A stretch of DNA of 64,000 nt. Origin: Streptomyces bungoensis. GTDB lineage: Bacteria > Actinomycetota > Actinomycetes > Streptomycetales > Streptomycetaceae. Every line of letters starts with the position of its first letter. The first letter of the stretch is position 1. This document shows, piece by piece, positions 1-7,982 of this stretch. The notes under the pieces were generated by a model. That model saw nothing but the letters and a program-made list of their open reading frames with translations. It had not been told where the DNA came from and searched no databases. The stretch covers positions 646,747-710,746 of the forward strand of contig NZ_KQ948852.1 of the NCBI RefSeq assembly GCF_001514215.1, written 5' to 3'. The translations under genes and the position numbers were made by a program.

Positions 1-581
1 TTGGCCAGTTGGGAGCGGAGGAAACCGAACGGCGCGGCGTCGGCGAGGTTGGCCAGATAGACGCCGCCGGGGCGCAGCACGCGCTCGGCCTCGCGGGCGT
101 AGGCGACCGACGTGAGGTGGGCCGGCACCCGGGACCCGCCGAAGACGTCGGCTATCAGTACGTCGGCCGAGTCGTCCGGAGCGTTCTCGAGCCAGGCCCG
201 GGCGTCGGCGGCGTGCAGCACGACGCCCGAGCCCGCCGGCAGCGGCAGATGCTCGGCGACCAGCTCCAGCAGCGCGCGGTCGGCGTCGACCACGTCCTGC
301 CGGGAGCCGGGCCTGGTGGCGGCGAGGTACCGGGGCAGGGTGAGCGCTCCCCCGCCCAGGTGCACCACGTCCAGCGGCCGCCCGTCCCCGCCCAGGGTGT
401 CCAGCACGTGCCCGAGCCGCCGCGCGTACTCGAACTCCAGATGGGCGGGGTCGTCCAGATCGACGTACGACTGCGGGGCCCCGTCGACCGTGAGCAGCCA
501 GGCCCGCTCCCGGTCGACGTCCGGCATGAGCCGGGCGGTGCCGTGGTCGGTGGTCCTGATGACCGGTATCGCTTCGCTCAC
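1..581 (-). CDS. Spermidine synthase-like SAM-dependent methyltransferase (C-terminus outside window)
   Basis: The first about 193 residues of a Rossmann-fold protein of the spermidine synthase/methyltransferase superfamily, starting at a GTG at 581 and running off the window. Residues 72-83 carry a glycine-rich SAM-binding motif (VVHLGGGALTLP), followed by an acidic VDADRALLEL strand and an ADVFGG segment, where aminopropyltransferases keep the active-site Asp. The classical GGGDG motif is changed to GGGALT, so true polyamine synthesis is doubtful. A small-molecule methyltransferase or orphan spermidine synthase-like protein is more likely. The start lies 18 bases from the tuf3 stop, so it may be read from the same transcript. 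The family call is firm; the substrate is unknown. Confidence 0.8.
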   Translation of the reverse strand, partial: MSEAIPVIRTTDHGTARLMPDVDRERAWLLTVDGAPQSYVDLDDPAHLEFEYARRLGHVLDTLGGDGRPLDVVHLGGGALTLPRYLAATRPGSRQDVVDADRALLELVAEHLPLPAGSGVVLHAADARAWLENAPDDSADVLIADVFGGSRVPAHLTSVAYAREAERVLRPGGVYLANLADAAPFGFLRSQLA

Positions 582-599
582 GGCACCATTGTCACCGGT

Positions 600-1778
600 T
601 CAGCCGACCGAGGTGACCGTCCCGGCGCCCACCGTCCTGCCACCCTCCCGGACGGCGAACCCGAGCCCCGGCTCCAGCGGCACCGCGCGGCCCAGCTCGA
701 CGGTCATCTCCACCGTCTCCCCGGGCCGGGCGACCGCCGCCTCGCCGAGGTCGATGTTCCCGACCACGTCCGCGGTGCGGATGTAGAACTGCGGCCGGTA
801 GCCGGTGGTGACCGCGGTGGTGCGGCCTCCGTCGCGACCCGAGAGCACGTACACCCGTGCCGTGAAACGCCGGGCGGGCACCACGCTTCCCGGTGCCGCC
901 ACGACGTGCCCGCGCCGGACCGCGTCCCGCGGGACCCCGCGCAGCAGCAGGGCCACGTTGTCCCCGGCCTGCGCCTCCTGCATGGGCTTGCCGAAGGTCT
1001 CCAGCCCGGTCACGACCGTCTGCACGTCCGCGCCGAGCACGTCGACGCGGTCGCCGACGCGCACGACGCCCCGCTCCACCGCGCCGGTGACCACGGTCCC
1101 GCGCCCGGTGATGGTGAGCACGTTCTCCACCGGCAGCAGGAACGGCGCGTCCAGGTACCGCTCGGGCACCGGTACGTAGGTGTCGACCGCGTCGAGCAGC
1201 GCCTCGACGGACGCCGTCCAGCGCGGCTCGCCCCGCAGGGCCCCCAGCCCGGAGACCCGTACGACGGGGACCGCGTCCCCCGGGTAGCCCTGCGCGGTGA
1301 GCAGCTCACGGACCTCCAGTTCCACCAGGTCGGTCAGTTCCTCGTCGCCCGCGTCGGCCTTGTTCAGCGCGACGACGATGTGGTCGACGCCGACCTGCCG
1401 GGCCAGCAGGACGTGCTCGGCGGTCTGCGGCATGACGCCGTCCAGCGCGGAGACGACCAGGATCGCCCCGTCGAGCTGGGCCGCGCCCGTGACCATGTTC
1501 TTGACGTAGTCGGCGTGGCCCGGCATGTCGACGTGGGCGTAGTGCCGGGTGCCGGTCTCGTACTCGACGTGCGCGATGTTGATGGTGATACCCCGGGCGG
1601 CCTCCTCCGGCGCCCGGTCGATGCGGTCGAACGAGACGTACTTGGTGGTGCCGTCGGTGCCGTGCTCGGCCAGGACCTTGGTGATGGCCGCCGTCAGGGT
1701 GGTCTTGCCGTGGTCGACGTGGCCCATGGTGCCGATGTTGAGGTGCGGCTTGGTGCGCACGTACGCCGTTTTGGACAT
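600..1778 (-). CDS. tuf3: Elongation factor Tu, third type (EF-Tu3)
   Basis: A 392-residue translation GTPase that delivers aminoacyl-tRNA to the ribosome. The P-loop GHVDHGKT is at residues 19-26, the DMPGH switch follows, and NKAD replaces the usual NKCD of housekeeping EF-Tu. Domains II and III are present to the end, and the length matches the 390-397 usual for the family. The ATG at 1778 is preceded by a GAGG ribosome site 8 bases upstream. In-frame upstream starts would add a basic low-complexity tail and are rejected. The divergent sequence and the lack of a neighbouring fus or rps gene fit the Streptomyces tuf3 paralogue, which family literature links to the stringent response. The leader contains a strong hairpin annotated separately. 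Confidence 0.93.
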   Translation of the reverse strand: MSKTAYVRTKPHLNIGTMGHVDHGKTTLTAAITKVLAEHGTDGTTKYVSFDRIDRAPEEAARGITINIAHVEYETGTRHYAHVDMPGHADYVKNMVTGAAQLDGAILVVSALDGVMPQTAEHVLLARQVGVDHIVVALNKADAGDEELTDLVELEVRELLTAQGYPGDAVPVVRVSGLGALRGEPRWTASVEALLDAVDTYVPVPERYLDAPFLLPVENVLTITGRGTVVTGAVERGVVRVGDRVDVLGADVQTVVTGLETFGKPMQEAQAGDNVALLLRGVPRDAVRRGHVVAAPGSVVPARRFTARVYVLSGRDGGRTTAVTTGYRPQFYIRTADVVGNIDLGEAAVARPGETVEMTVELGRAVPLEPGLGFAVREGGRTVGAGTVTSVG

Positions 1779-1834
1779 GGCTGTACCTCGAAGCCTCTCA
1801 GCCGTGAGAAGACGCGGGACCCCGGCGAACCGCC

Positions 1835-1877
1835 GACCCTCCCCCTGCGGGGTCCGCCGGACGATCCGGGGAGGGTC
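1835..1877 (-). promoter_or_regulatory. Hairpin in the tuf3 leader
   Basis: A perfect 10-bp stem, GACCCTCCCC (1835-1844) against GGGGAGGGTC (1868-1877), encloses a 23-base loop that contains the small palindrome GTCCGCCGGAC. It lies 57-99 bases upstream of the tuf3 ATG. A 33-codon hydrophobic reading frame (1977 to 1876, minus strand) ends on the distal arm of this stem. No T-run follows, so it is not a classical terminator. A role in attenuation or mRNA stability is inferred only. Confidence 0.45.
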
Positions 1878-2123
1878 AGCTTCGGGCGCCGCCGGCAGCG
1901 GCCACGAGGATCGGGACGGCAGCCTTCGGCGCATCCGCGAGGGCGGATGCCGCGAGGAGGAAGGCGTACCGGAACATGACACCGATCATCGCCGGGGCGG
2001 TGTCCGGCGTCGAATGGTTTTCCGCGGCCGGCCGGGTGGCCGGGTGGCCGGGTGAGCGCAGGTCCGGGGTCTGACGATCGGACCATACGGCGATCACACC
2101 CGTTCGTCGGTTAGTGTCGCCGG

Positions 2124-2909
2124 ATGCTCGATGCCACCAACCGCTCTGGGGGCACCGCCACGGCCTCTCCCCGGGCCACCGCCTCGGAGCTCGCTCCCGC
2201 CCCCGTGGGCGCGCCGCCCATGCCGCCCCGCGCGGGACTCGCTGCCCGCTGCAGGCGCGCGGTGCTGTCGCCGTACGCGCGGCTGTCGCTGCTGCTGGCC
2301 CTCCTCGCGGGTGCCGCGGTGTGCGTGCTGCTGTTCGAGCCCCAGCGGCTGCTGACGCACGGCTGGCCGCCGCAGCTCGGCGGAGCCGCGGCGGCCGCGG
2401 TGTTCGCGGTGGCGTACGGGCTGTGCACGGTGGCTTTCGTGCCGCGGCCGTTGCTCAACCTGGCGGCGGGCGCGCTGTTCGGCTCCCAGCTGGGGCTGGG
2501 GACGTCCCTGGCGGGCACGGTGCTCGGGGCCGGGGTGGCCTTCGGGCTCGGCCGGCTGCTCGGGCAGGACGCGCTGCGCCCGCTGCTGCGGGGCCGCTGG
2601 CTGAAGGCGGCCGACGGGCAGCTGAGCCGGCACGGCTTCCGTTCGATGCTGGCGGCGCGGCTCTTCCCCGGGGTGCCGTTCTGGGCGGCGAACTACTGCG
2701 CCGCCGTCTCCCGCATGGGCTGGCTGCCGTTCCTGCTGGCCACGGCGCTCGGCTCGGTCCCGAACACGGCCGCCTACGCGGTCGCCGGCGCCCGCGCCTC
2801 GGCGCCGACGTCGCCCGCTTTCCTGATCGCGATGGCCTGTATCGCCGTACCGGCGCTCGCGGGCACGGTGGTGGCCTGGCACAAGCGCCACCACCTGCGC
2901 GGCCGGTGA
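2124..2909 (+). CDS. TVP38/TMEM64 (SNARE-associated/VTT domain) membrane protein
   Basis: A 261-residue polytopic membrane protein. After a roughly 50-residue Ala/Pro-rich cytoplasmic N-terminus come a first membrane helix (about 53-72) and a VTT/SNARE-associated core. The core includes the segment around VPRPLLNLAAGALFG (about 109-123) and the R-F-PG-PFW element (RLFPGVPFWAANY) typical of TVP38/DedA relatives. Bacterial members are thought to move lipids or protect membrane potential, but no substrate can be read here. TAGTGT lies about a dozen bases before the ATG, which suggests a leaderless transcript. It converges with the thiolase gene, leaving four bases between the stops. Confidence 0.85.
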   Translation: MLDATNRSGGTATASPRATASELAPAPVGAPPMPPRAGLAARCRRAVLSPYARLSLLLALLAGAAVCVLLFEPQRLLTHGWPPQLGGAAAAAVFAVAYGLCTVAFVPRPLLNLAAGALFGSQLGLGTSLAGTVLGAGVAFGLGRLLGQDALRPLLRGRWLKAADGQLSRHGFRSMLAARLFPGVPFWAANYCAAVSRMGWLPFLLATALGSVPNTAAYAVAGARASAPTSPAFLIAMACIAVPALAGTVVAWHKRHHLRGR

Positions 2910-2913
2910 GCCG

Positions 2914-4083
2914 TCAGACCCCTTCCAGGATCATCGCGTTGGCGAGTCCGCCCGCCTCGCACATCGTCTGCAGGGCGTAGCGCGCGCCGCGCTCGCGCAT
3001 CGCGTGCACCAGAGTGGTGGTCAGGCGGGTGCCGCTGGCGCCCAGCGGGTGGCCCAGGGCGATGGCGCCACCGTGCACGTTGACCTTGCCGAGGTCCGCG
3101 CCGGTGGCCTGCTGCCAGGCCAGGACCACGCTGGCGAAGGCCTCGTTGACCTCGAACAGGTCGATGTCGTCCAGCGTGAGCCCCGCCCTGCGCAGCACCT
3201 TCTCGGTGGCCGGTATGACGCCGGTGAGCATCAGCAGCGGGTCGGATCCGGTGACGGCGAAGCTGTGCAGGCGGGCGAGGGGGCGCAGGCCGAGCCGGGC
3301 CGCGGTCTCGCCGGAGGTGATCAGGACCGCGGAGGCGCCGTCGTTGAGCGGGCTCGCGTTGCCCGCGGTGACGTTCCACTCGATCTGCGGGAAGCGCTCG
3401 GCGAAGACGGGGTCGTGGTAGGCGGGCCTGAGCCCGGCGAGGATCTCGGGCGTGCTGTCCGGGCGCACGCACTCGTCGCGGGAGACGCCGTCCAGGGGCG
3501 CGGTCTCGGCGTCGAACAGGCCGGCCCGCCACGCGGCGGCCGCCTTGCGGTGCGAGGCGACCGCGAACTCGTCCATCCGCGCGCGCGTGAGCGACCACTT
3601 GGCCGCGATGAGCTCGGCGCTGACGCCCTGCGGGACCAGCCCCTCCGGGTAGCGCTCGGCGACGCCGGGGCCGAAGGGGTCCTGGCCGGCCGGCACGTTG
3701 GACCACATCGGCACGCGGCTCATCGACTCCACTCCGCAGGCGACGACGAGGTCGTAGGCGCCCGACATGACGCCCTGGGCGGCGAAGTGCACGGCCTGCT
3801 GGGACGAGCCGCACTGGCGGTCCACCGTGGTCGCCGGGACCGAATCGGGGAAACCGGCGGCGAGGACGGCGTACCGGGTGGTGTTCATGGCCTGCTCGCC
3901 GACCTGGTCGACGGTGCCGCCGATGACGTCGTCGATCAGCGCCGGGTCGACGCCGGAGCGCTCGACCAGGGTGCGCAGGGTGTGGGCGAGGAGCTGCACG
4001 GGGTGGACGTGGGCGAGGGAGCCGCTCGGCTTCCCCTTGCCGATGGGGGTGCGTACGGCTTCGACGATGACTGCGTCGCGCAT
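2914..4083 (-). CDS. Acetyl-CoA C-acetyltransferase (thiolase)
   Basis: A 389-residue thiolase that condenses or cleaves acyl-CoA units, acting in fatty acid or acetoacetyl-CoA metabolism in the cytosol. Cys91 in the VDRQCGSSQQA motif is the acyl-accepting nucleophile. The GHPLGASG motif supplies His345 and CEAGG supplies Cys375, so the active site is complete. The ATG at 4083 has an AAGGAGG ribosome site 7-8 bases upstream; an upstream in-frame start at 4155 lacks one. It is divergent from an HxlR regulator, and the 116-base gap holds repeats, suggesting repression by that neighbour. Whether the natural role is beta-oxidation or biosynthesis cannot be told from sequence. Confidence 0.92.
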   Translation of the reverse strand: MRDAVIVEAVRTPIGKGKPSGSLAHVHPVQLLAHTLRTLVERSGVDPALIDDVIGGTVDQVGEQAMNTTRYAVLAAGFPDSVPATTVDRQCGSSQQAVHFAAQGVMSGAYDLVVACGVESMSRVPMWSNVPAGQDPFGPGVAERYPEGLVPQGVSAELIAAKWSLTRARMDEFAVASHRKAAAAWRAGLFDAETAPLDGVSRDECVRPDSTPEILAGLRPAYHDPVFAERFPQIEWNVTAGNASPLNDGASAVLITSGETAARLGLRPLARLHSFAVTGSDPLLMLTGVIPATEKVLRRAGLTLDDIDLFEVNEAFASVVLAWQQATGADLGKVNVHGGAIALGHPLGASGTRLTTTLVHAMRERGARYALQTMCEAGGLANAMILEGV

Positions 4084-4128
4084 GGTGCGGGCCTCCTTGG
4101 CCGGCGGGCGGTGACCGGCGCGATTACC

Positions 4129-4176
4129 GGTGAGTAGGAAATCCAAACTCACCATAGCGCGGTGCGTTGGAAAATC
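4129..4176. promoter_or_regulatory. Repeat cluster between thiolase and HxlR genes, probable operator
   Basis: An inverted repeat GGTGAGT (4129-4135) / ACTCACC (4147-4153) with an 11-base spacer overlaps two imperfect direct copies, TAGGAAATCCAAAC (from 4135) and TTGGAAAATCAAAC (from 4167). The second copy overlaps a TTGGAA-N15-TAGACT promoter-like pair just before the hxlR-type ATG at 4200, suggesting a leaderless, autoregulated gene. The position suits control of both divergent genes; binding is inferred. Confidence 0.5.
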
Positions 4177-4199
4177 AAACCCTCCTCTAGACTGGCCGT

Positions 4200-4670
4200 A
4201 TGGCCGTCACGAAGGACCCGCGCCCCTGCTCGATCGCCGACGCCCTCGCGCTGGTCGGCGAGAAGTACTCCCTGCTCGTGCTGCGGGAGGTGTGCCTGGG
4301 CAACGGCCGCTTCGACCAGCTGGTGCGCAACATCGGCGCCCCGCGCGACGTGCTGGCCGCCCGGCTGCGCCGGCTCGTGGACGCCGGGATCCTCACCAGA
4401 CGCGCCTACAACGAGCGCCCGCAGCGCTTCGAGTACCGGCCCACGCAGGCGGGTCTGGAGCTGGAGCCGGTCCTGATGACCCTCAAGGAGTGGGGCGACC
4501 GGCACGTGCGCAAGGGCGCCGGCCTGCCCATGGTCGTCGAGCACGTCTGCGGCAGCGAACTGGTGCCGGTGCTCACCTGCCGGGCCTGCGGCGAGCCCGT
4601 GCGCCACGAGGACCTGACGGCCCACCCGCAGGCCCCGGGCTGGACCGTCGCGGGGCCGAGCGCGGCCTGA
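4200..4670 (+). CDS. HxlR family winged-helix transcriptional regulator
   Basis: A 156-residue one-domain regulator. The HxlR signature is clear: CSIADALALVGEKYSLLVLRE near residues 10-30, the FDQLVRNIGAP recognition region, then LAARLRRLVDAGILTRR and a YRPTQAG wing. The last 40 residues add a CRACGEP stretch with one CxxC pair and a second Cys nearby, which could hold a metal or act as a redox switch. HxlR proteins sense small electrophiles or metabolites and usually repress a divergent gene, here the thiolase. TAGACT seven bases before the ATG implies a leaderless mRNA. Confidence 0.9.
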   Translation: MAVTKDPRPCSIADALALVGEKYSLLVLREVCLGNGRFDQLVRNIGAPRDVLAARLRRLVDAGILTRRAYNERPQRFEYRPTQAGLELEPVLMTLKEWGDRHVRKGAGLPMVVEHVCGSELVPVLTCRACGEPVRHEDLTAHPQAPGWTVAGPSAA

Positions 4671-4704
4671 CCCCCGCCTGCTCACGGGGCCTGCTGACGG
4701 GCCG

Positions 4705-5427
4705 CTACCGTCCCTGCCGGTACACGTCGAGCCGCCCGCACATCCCGAACCGGCCCCGCTCGAGCGGCTGTTCGACACGTACGACGGCTCCGGCCAGGTG
4801 GCCGGCGTCACCCCGCTCCAGCAGGTCGAGGTGGTGTCCGGTGGCCTCGGCCGCCGCCCGCGCGCCCCGCCGCCACCGCTCGCGCCACTCGGCGATCCGG
4901 GGCCGTACGAGCGCGGCGGCGGCCCGGTGGAAGGCGGCCAGCGCCTCGGGGCCCGGGGTCTCGCGCAGCGCGCGGTAGCCCTCGACGGCGAGGTCGCGCC
5001 GGGCACGGGTGAACCGCTCCCTCTCCTCCTCGGGCGCGCCGGCCGGGACGGTGGTCGCGGCGGCGTACGCCTCCGGGTCGGCCAGGTACCGGGGCGGCAG
5101 CGTGAGCACCGCGTCCCCGGCCTCCGGGAGGCCGCTGTTCTGCATGAGGACGGTGATGCGCAGGGCATCCTCGTCGACCAGCCGGTGGATCGTGCCCGGC
5201 GTGAACCAGGCGACCGTGCCGGGCACGAGCGGCGTGACCGCGTACCCGGAGGCGGTGAGCGTCTGCACCGCGCCCCGGCCGCCGGTGACGACGTACGCCT
5301 CGGCGCAGGCCAGGTGCAGATGGGGGGTTCCGCCGCGGACCCCGTCGGCGGCGGGCCAGTCGTAGACGCACAGCCGCGACACGGCCACCCCGCCCGGCAG
5401 GCCCGTGAACTCCCCGGGGGTCACCAC
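4705..5427 (-). CDS. Cupin-domain protein
   Basis: About 240 residues. The N-terminal half is a cupin: GGTPHLHLACAEAYVVTGG gives the HxH...E metal ligands, and GTVAWFTPGTIHRL gives the second-motif His. The C-terminal half is helical and Arg-rich, with no recognised domain. It starts at GTG 5427 (or the adjacent GTG 5424), overlapping the stop of the upstream PmoA-like gene, with GGAGG 8 bases before 5427, so the two are translationally coupled. As third gene of the Gfo/Idh-PmoA-cupin operon it probably helps process a sugar-like or cyclic polyol compound, perhaps as an isomerase. No substrate is visible. Confidence 0.8.
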   Translation of the reverse strand: MVTPGEFTGLPGGVAVSRLCVYDWPAADGVRGGTPHLHLACAEAYVVTGGRGAVQTLTASGYAVTPLVPGTVAWFTPGTIHRLVDEDALRITVLMQNSGLPEAGDAVLTLPPRYLADPEAYAAATTVPAGAPEEERERFTRARRDLAVEGYRALRETPGPEALAAFHRAAAALVRPRIAEWRERWRRGARAAAEATGHHLDLLERGDAGHLAGAVVRVEQPLERGRFGMCGRLDVYRQGR

Positions 5428-6350
5428 GGATGCGCCTCCAGGTACGTGGCGATGTCCGCCCGCTCCCACGCCCCGTCGGCGACGACCACCCGGTACCGGC
5501 GGCGGAGCGTGTCGCCGGGCGCGAGTTCCAGCTCCTCGTAGTAGGCCCAGGACGGGGCGACCGCGGCGAACGGCTCGCTGCGGACGAACCAGTGGGCCGG
5601 GTGGGCTCCGCGTGCGCCCGTGTGGTCGTTCTCGGGGGCGTGCTCGAAGAGCAGCGTGGCGTGGCCGTCGCTGCCGTCGTGCTCACCGCAGAAGGCGAGC
5701 CAGGGCGCCTGCGTGCCCATCATCCCGGGCCCCTCCCCCTCGGGCCCGGTGATCCGCCCGGCGCGGAAGGCGCGGGGACCGCGCCAGAACAGCCCGGTGT
5801 AGCCCGCCAGTTCCCGCCCGGCCGTGGTCGGGCTGCCGAACCTCAGCGGCTCGGCGCGCCGGTTGGTGACGGCGGTGGTCCAGGTCAGCGCCCAGGAACC
5901 GGACTCCAGGTCGACGTCGTGGACCTCGATCCGCCGCTCCTCCTCGGCCCACAGCTCACCGTCGTACGGGTGCCAGGTCAGCCGCTCGGCGATGACGGCC
6001 CGGCCGCCGTCCGCCCCGACCTCCGCGAACCCGGCGTGCCGCATCGAGCCGACCCGCTCGGGGAGTTCGAGGTAGCCCCGGCCGTGCACGTAGCTGTTGC
6101 CGCCCCACAGGTTGGCGCCGGACAGGTGCGAGGCGGTCAGCGACAGGCCCTTGTGCCAGCGGTGGTCGTGGGGCCGGTAGCCGGTGACGGCGTCGCCGGC
6201 GAGGGTGCGGACCGGGTGCAGGTACGGCTTGGGCGCCTCCCAGGCGGCCTCCGGGCGGTAGACGTAGGCGAACAGCTCGATGCCGGTGGCCGGTTCCGTC
6301 ACCGTGATCCGGTCGCCGTGCGTGTGGACGAGACGCAGGGCGCCGCTCAC
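5421..6350 (-). CDS. PmoA-family protein (DUF6807-like)
   Basis: A 309-residue protein of the family misleadingly named after methane oxygenase subunit PmoA. It shows the features YLHPVRTLAG, a PHDHRWHKGL segment rich in His, and NSYVHGRGY. No signal peptide or membrane helix is seen, so it is cytoplasmic and unrelated to methane oxidation. Relatives usually sit beside Gfo/Idh oxidoreductases in carbohydrate catabolic operons, as here. The GTG start at 6350 overlaps the stop of the upstream oxidoreductase (GTGA), and its own stop overlaps the cupin start. Function is unproven; a role in glycoside or inositol-type catabolism is inferred from context. Confidence 0.8.
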   Translation of the reverse strand: MSGALRLVHTHGDRITVTEPATGIELFAYVYRPEAAWEAPKPYLHPVRTLAGDAVTGYRPHDHRWHKGLSLTASHLSGANLWGGNSYVHGRGYLELPERVGSMRHAGFAEVGADGGRAVIAERLTWHPYDGELWAEEERRIEVHDVDLESGSWALTWTTAVTNRRAEPLRFGSPTTAGRELAGYTGLFWRGPRAFRAGRITGPEGEGPGMMGTQAPWLAFCGEHDGSDGHATLLFEHAPENDHTGARGAHPAHWFVRSEPFAAVAPSWAYYEELELAPGDTLRRRYRVVVADGAWERADIATYLEAHPW

Positions 6351-7504
6351 GCCGGCACCTCCTCGGCGGTCACGGGCGCCCAGCCGGGCGCGCCCCCGTG
6401 CAGGGCCGTGTAGTACGGGTCGCCGGGACCGATCTCACCCGCCCGTACGGTCGTGTCCGTGAACGCCGACTTGTACAGCGCGGTGATCAGCTCCAGACTG
6501 GTGCGCCCGTCCGTGCCGCTGCTGCGCGGCCGCTGCCCCGCGCGCATGCTCGCGACCAGCTCCCGCAGTTGCGCGAGGTGCGAACTGGGCACGTCGGGCC
6601 CGAAGTCCCGCCACGCGGCGACCTGCCCGGCGGGCACGTCCGGGGCCGGTGTGACGCGCCAGTCGCCGTTGGCGTGGCCGTACAGGTGGGTCAGTTCGAC
6701 GGTGGCGCGCTCGCAGTCGATGCGGATGCGGCTGACCTCGTCGGGGCTGAGCACGCTGTTGACGACCGTGGCCAGCGCGCCGCTCTCGAACCGGACCAGG
6801 GCGGTGGAGACGTCCTCGGTCTCCACGTCGTGGACCAGCCGCGCGGCCATGGCGCGCACCTCGCTCCAGGGCCCGAGCAGGTCCAGCAGCAGATCCGTCT
6901 GGTGGATGCCGTGGCCCATCGCCGGCCCGCCGCCCTCGGTGTGCCAGCGGCCCCGCCAGGGCACGGCGTAGTAGGCGGCGTCCCGGTACCAGGTGGTCTG
7001 GCAGTGCGCCACCAGCGGGCGCCCGAGGGCCCCTTCGGCGAGCAGCCGCCCCACGTGGGCCGCTCCGGACCCGAAGCGGTGCTGGAAGACGATCGCCGCG
7101 TACGGCCCGCCGTCGGTGCCCTCCGCCGCCTCGATCGCGTCGAAGTCGGCGAGCGAGGGCACCGGCGGCTTCTCGCACCACACCCAGGCCCCGGCGCGCA
7201 GCGCGGCGACGGTCTGGGCGCGGTGGAGCGTCGGCGGGGTGCAGACGGTGACCAGGTCGGGCCGCTGCTCGGCCAGCATCCGGTCCAGGTCGGTGTAGGC
7301 GTGCGGGATGCCGGCCTCCGCGCAGAGCGCCTCCACGGCGTCCTGGTCGACGTCGACGGCGGCCACGACCTCCGTCTCGCCCTCCTCGGCGAGCCGGGCG
7401 AGCGCGGGCAGGTGGGAGCCGCGCCCGATGGCGCCGGCGCCGACGACGGCGGCCCGCACGGGCCGACCGGTGAGCGGGGCTGTCGGGAGTGGGGAGCGGG
7501 GCAT
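6347..7504 (-). CDS. Gfo/Idh/MocA family oxidoreductase
   Basis: About 385 residues, NAD(P)-dependent. The Rossmann motif GAGAIGRGSHLPAL is near residue 20, and the EKP motif, seen as WCEKPPVPS, supplies the catalytic Lys. A GHGIHQTDLLLD stretch fits the conserved His region of the C-terminal alpha/beta domain. The family oxidises sugars, inositols and related polyols. ATG 7504 is chosen because it precedes the Rossmann domain closely. A GGAGGAG lies rather far upstream (16 bases), so a GTG five codons earlier is possible. It is the first gene of a three-gene operon with a LacI-type site upstream. Confidence 0.88.
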   Translation of the reverse strand: MPRSPLPTAPLTGRPVRAAVVGAGAIGRGSHLPALARLAEEGETEVVAAVDVDQDAVEALCAEAGIPHAYTDLDRMLAEQRPDLVTVCTPPTLHRAQTVAALRAGAWVWCEKPPVPSLADFDAIEAAEGTDGGPYAAIVFQHRFGSGAAHVGRLLAEGALGRPLVAHCQTTWYRDAAYYAVPWRGRWHTEGGGPAMGHGIHQTDLLLDLLGPWSEVRAMAARLVHDVETEDVSTALVRFESGALATVVNSVLSPDEVSRIRIDCERATVELTHLYGHANGDWRVTPAPDVPAGQVAAWRDFGPDVPSSHLAQLRELVASMRAGQRPRSSGTDGRTSLELITALYKSAFTDTTVRAGEIGPGDPYYTALHGGAPGWAPVTAEEVPA

Positions 7505-7562
7505 GGGCGGTTTCAGCACTCCTCCGGGGACGGCGACGGGCGTCGCTGGCACACGGCGTGCA

Positions 7563-7575
7563 GCAAGCGCTTTCC
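7563..7575. promoter_or_regulatory. LacI-family operator-like palindrome
   Basis: GCAAGCGCTTTCC (minus strand GGAAAGCGCTTGC) is a near-perfect copy of the LacI/GalR-type operator core AAGCGCTT. It sits about 60 bases upstream of the Gfo/Idh start, where it could block transcription of the three-gene operon. No LacI gene lies in the window, so the regulator would be encoded elsewhere. The remainder of the 270-base gap 7505-7775 holds no gene I can support. Confidence 0.5.
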
Positions 7576-7775
7576 CCTGCGCTGCAACGTAAGCGGCGGC
7601 CCCGACGCAGGTCAACACCCCTGGCGTCGCTCCCGGCGTACGCCCGCGCCCTCCCGGTCTCGCGGACCGGATCGGCGGCACGCGCCGCATACCGCGCCGG
7701 CACGTGACCGAACCCATACGGTCTGCGTAGCCGGGTGGTAGCGCAGTGTCAGTGCTTGCCCCTAGGCTTGTCCGC

Positions 7776-7955
7776 ATGTCCCCCGATTCGATGCCTCCTG
7801 GTTCCGTGCGCTCCGCTGCCGAACTGAACGAGCAGATCCGGGCGCTGTGGCTGCGTGCGGGCGGATCCCTGACGGCCCAGGAGCGCGCGGAGTACGAGTC
7901 GCTGGTGGTCGAGTGGGCGAAGGCCGTCCGCGACCGGATCATCGAGGCGGCCTGA
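7776..7955 (+). CDS. Small conserved-type protein, function unknown
   Basis: A 59-residue acidic helical protein (SPDSMPPGSVRSAAELNEQ to the end) with no signal peptide or membrane helix. The core AELNEQIRALW...LTAQERAEYESLVVEWAKA looks like a two-helix hairpin or coiled coil. GC-rich third positions support coding. ATG 7776 is preferred over an upstream alternative at 7746, because TAGGCT lies just 7 bases before it, as in a leaderless transcript. It converges with the MFS gene downstream. I do not recognise a named family. Confidence 0.65.
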   Translation: MSPDSMPPGSVRSAAELNEQIRALWLRAGGSLTAQERAEYESLVVEWAKAVRDRIIEAA

Positions 7956-7982
7956 GCCCCGCGGCCGGAGTCTCGGCAGGCC

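Noticed and set aside
9..1979. Open reading frame of 656 residues on the plus strand opposite tuf3
   Set aside because: It is antisense to tuf3 and the methyltransferase, His/Arg/Gly-rich without domain, a normal artefact of GC-rich codon bias.
7715..7775. GGTGGTAGCGCAG stretch reminiscent of a tRNA D-arm
   Set aside because: No acceptor, anticodon or T-arm pairing can be built around it; it is the promoter region of a small gene.
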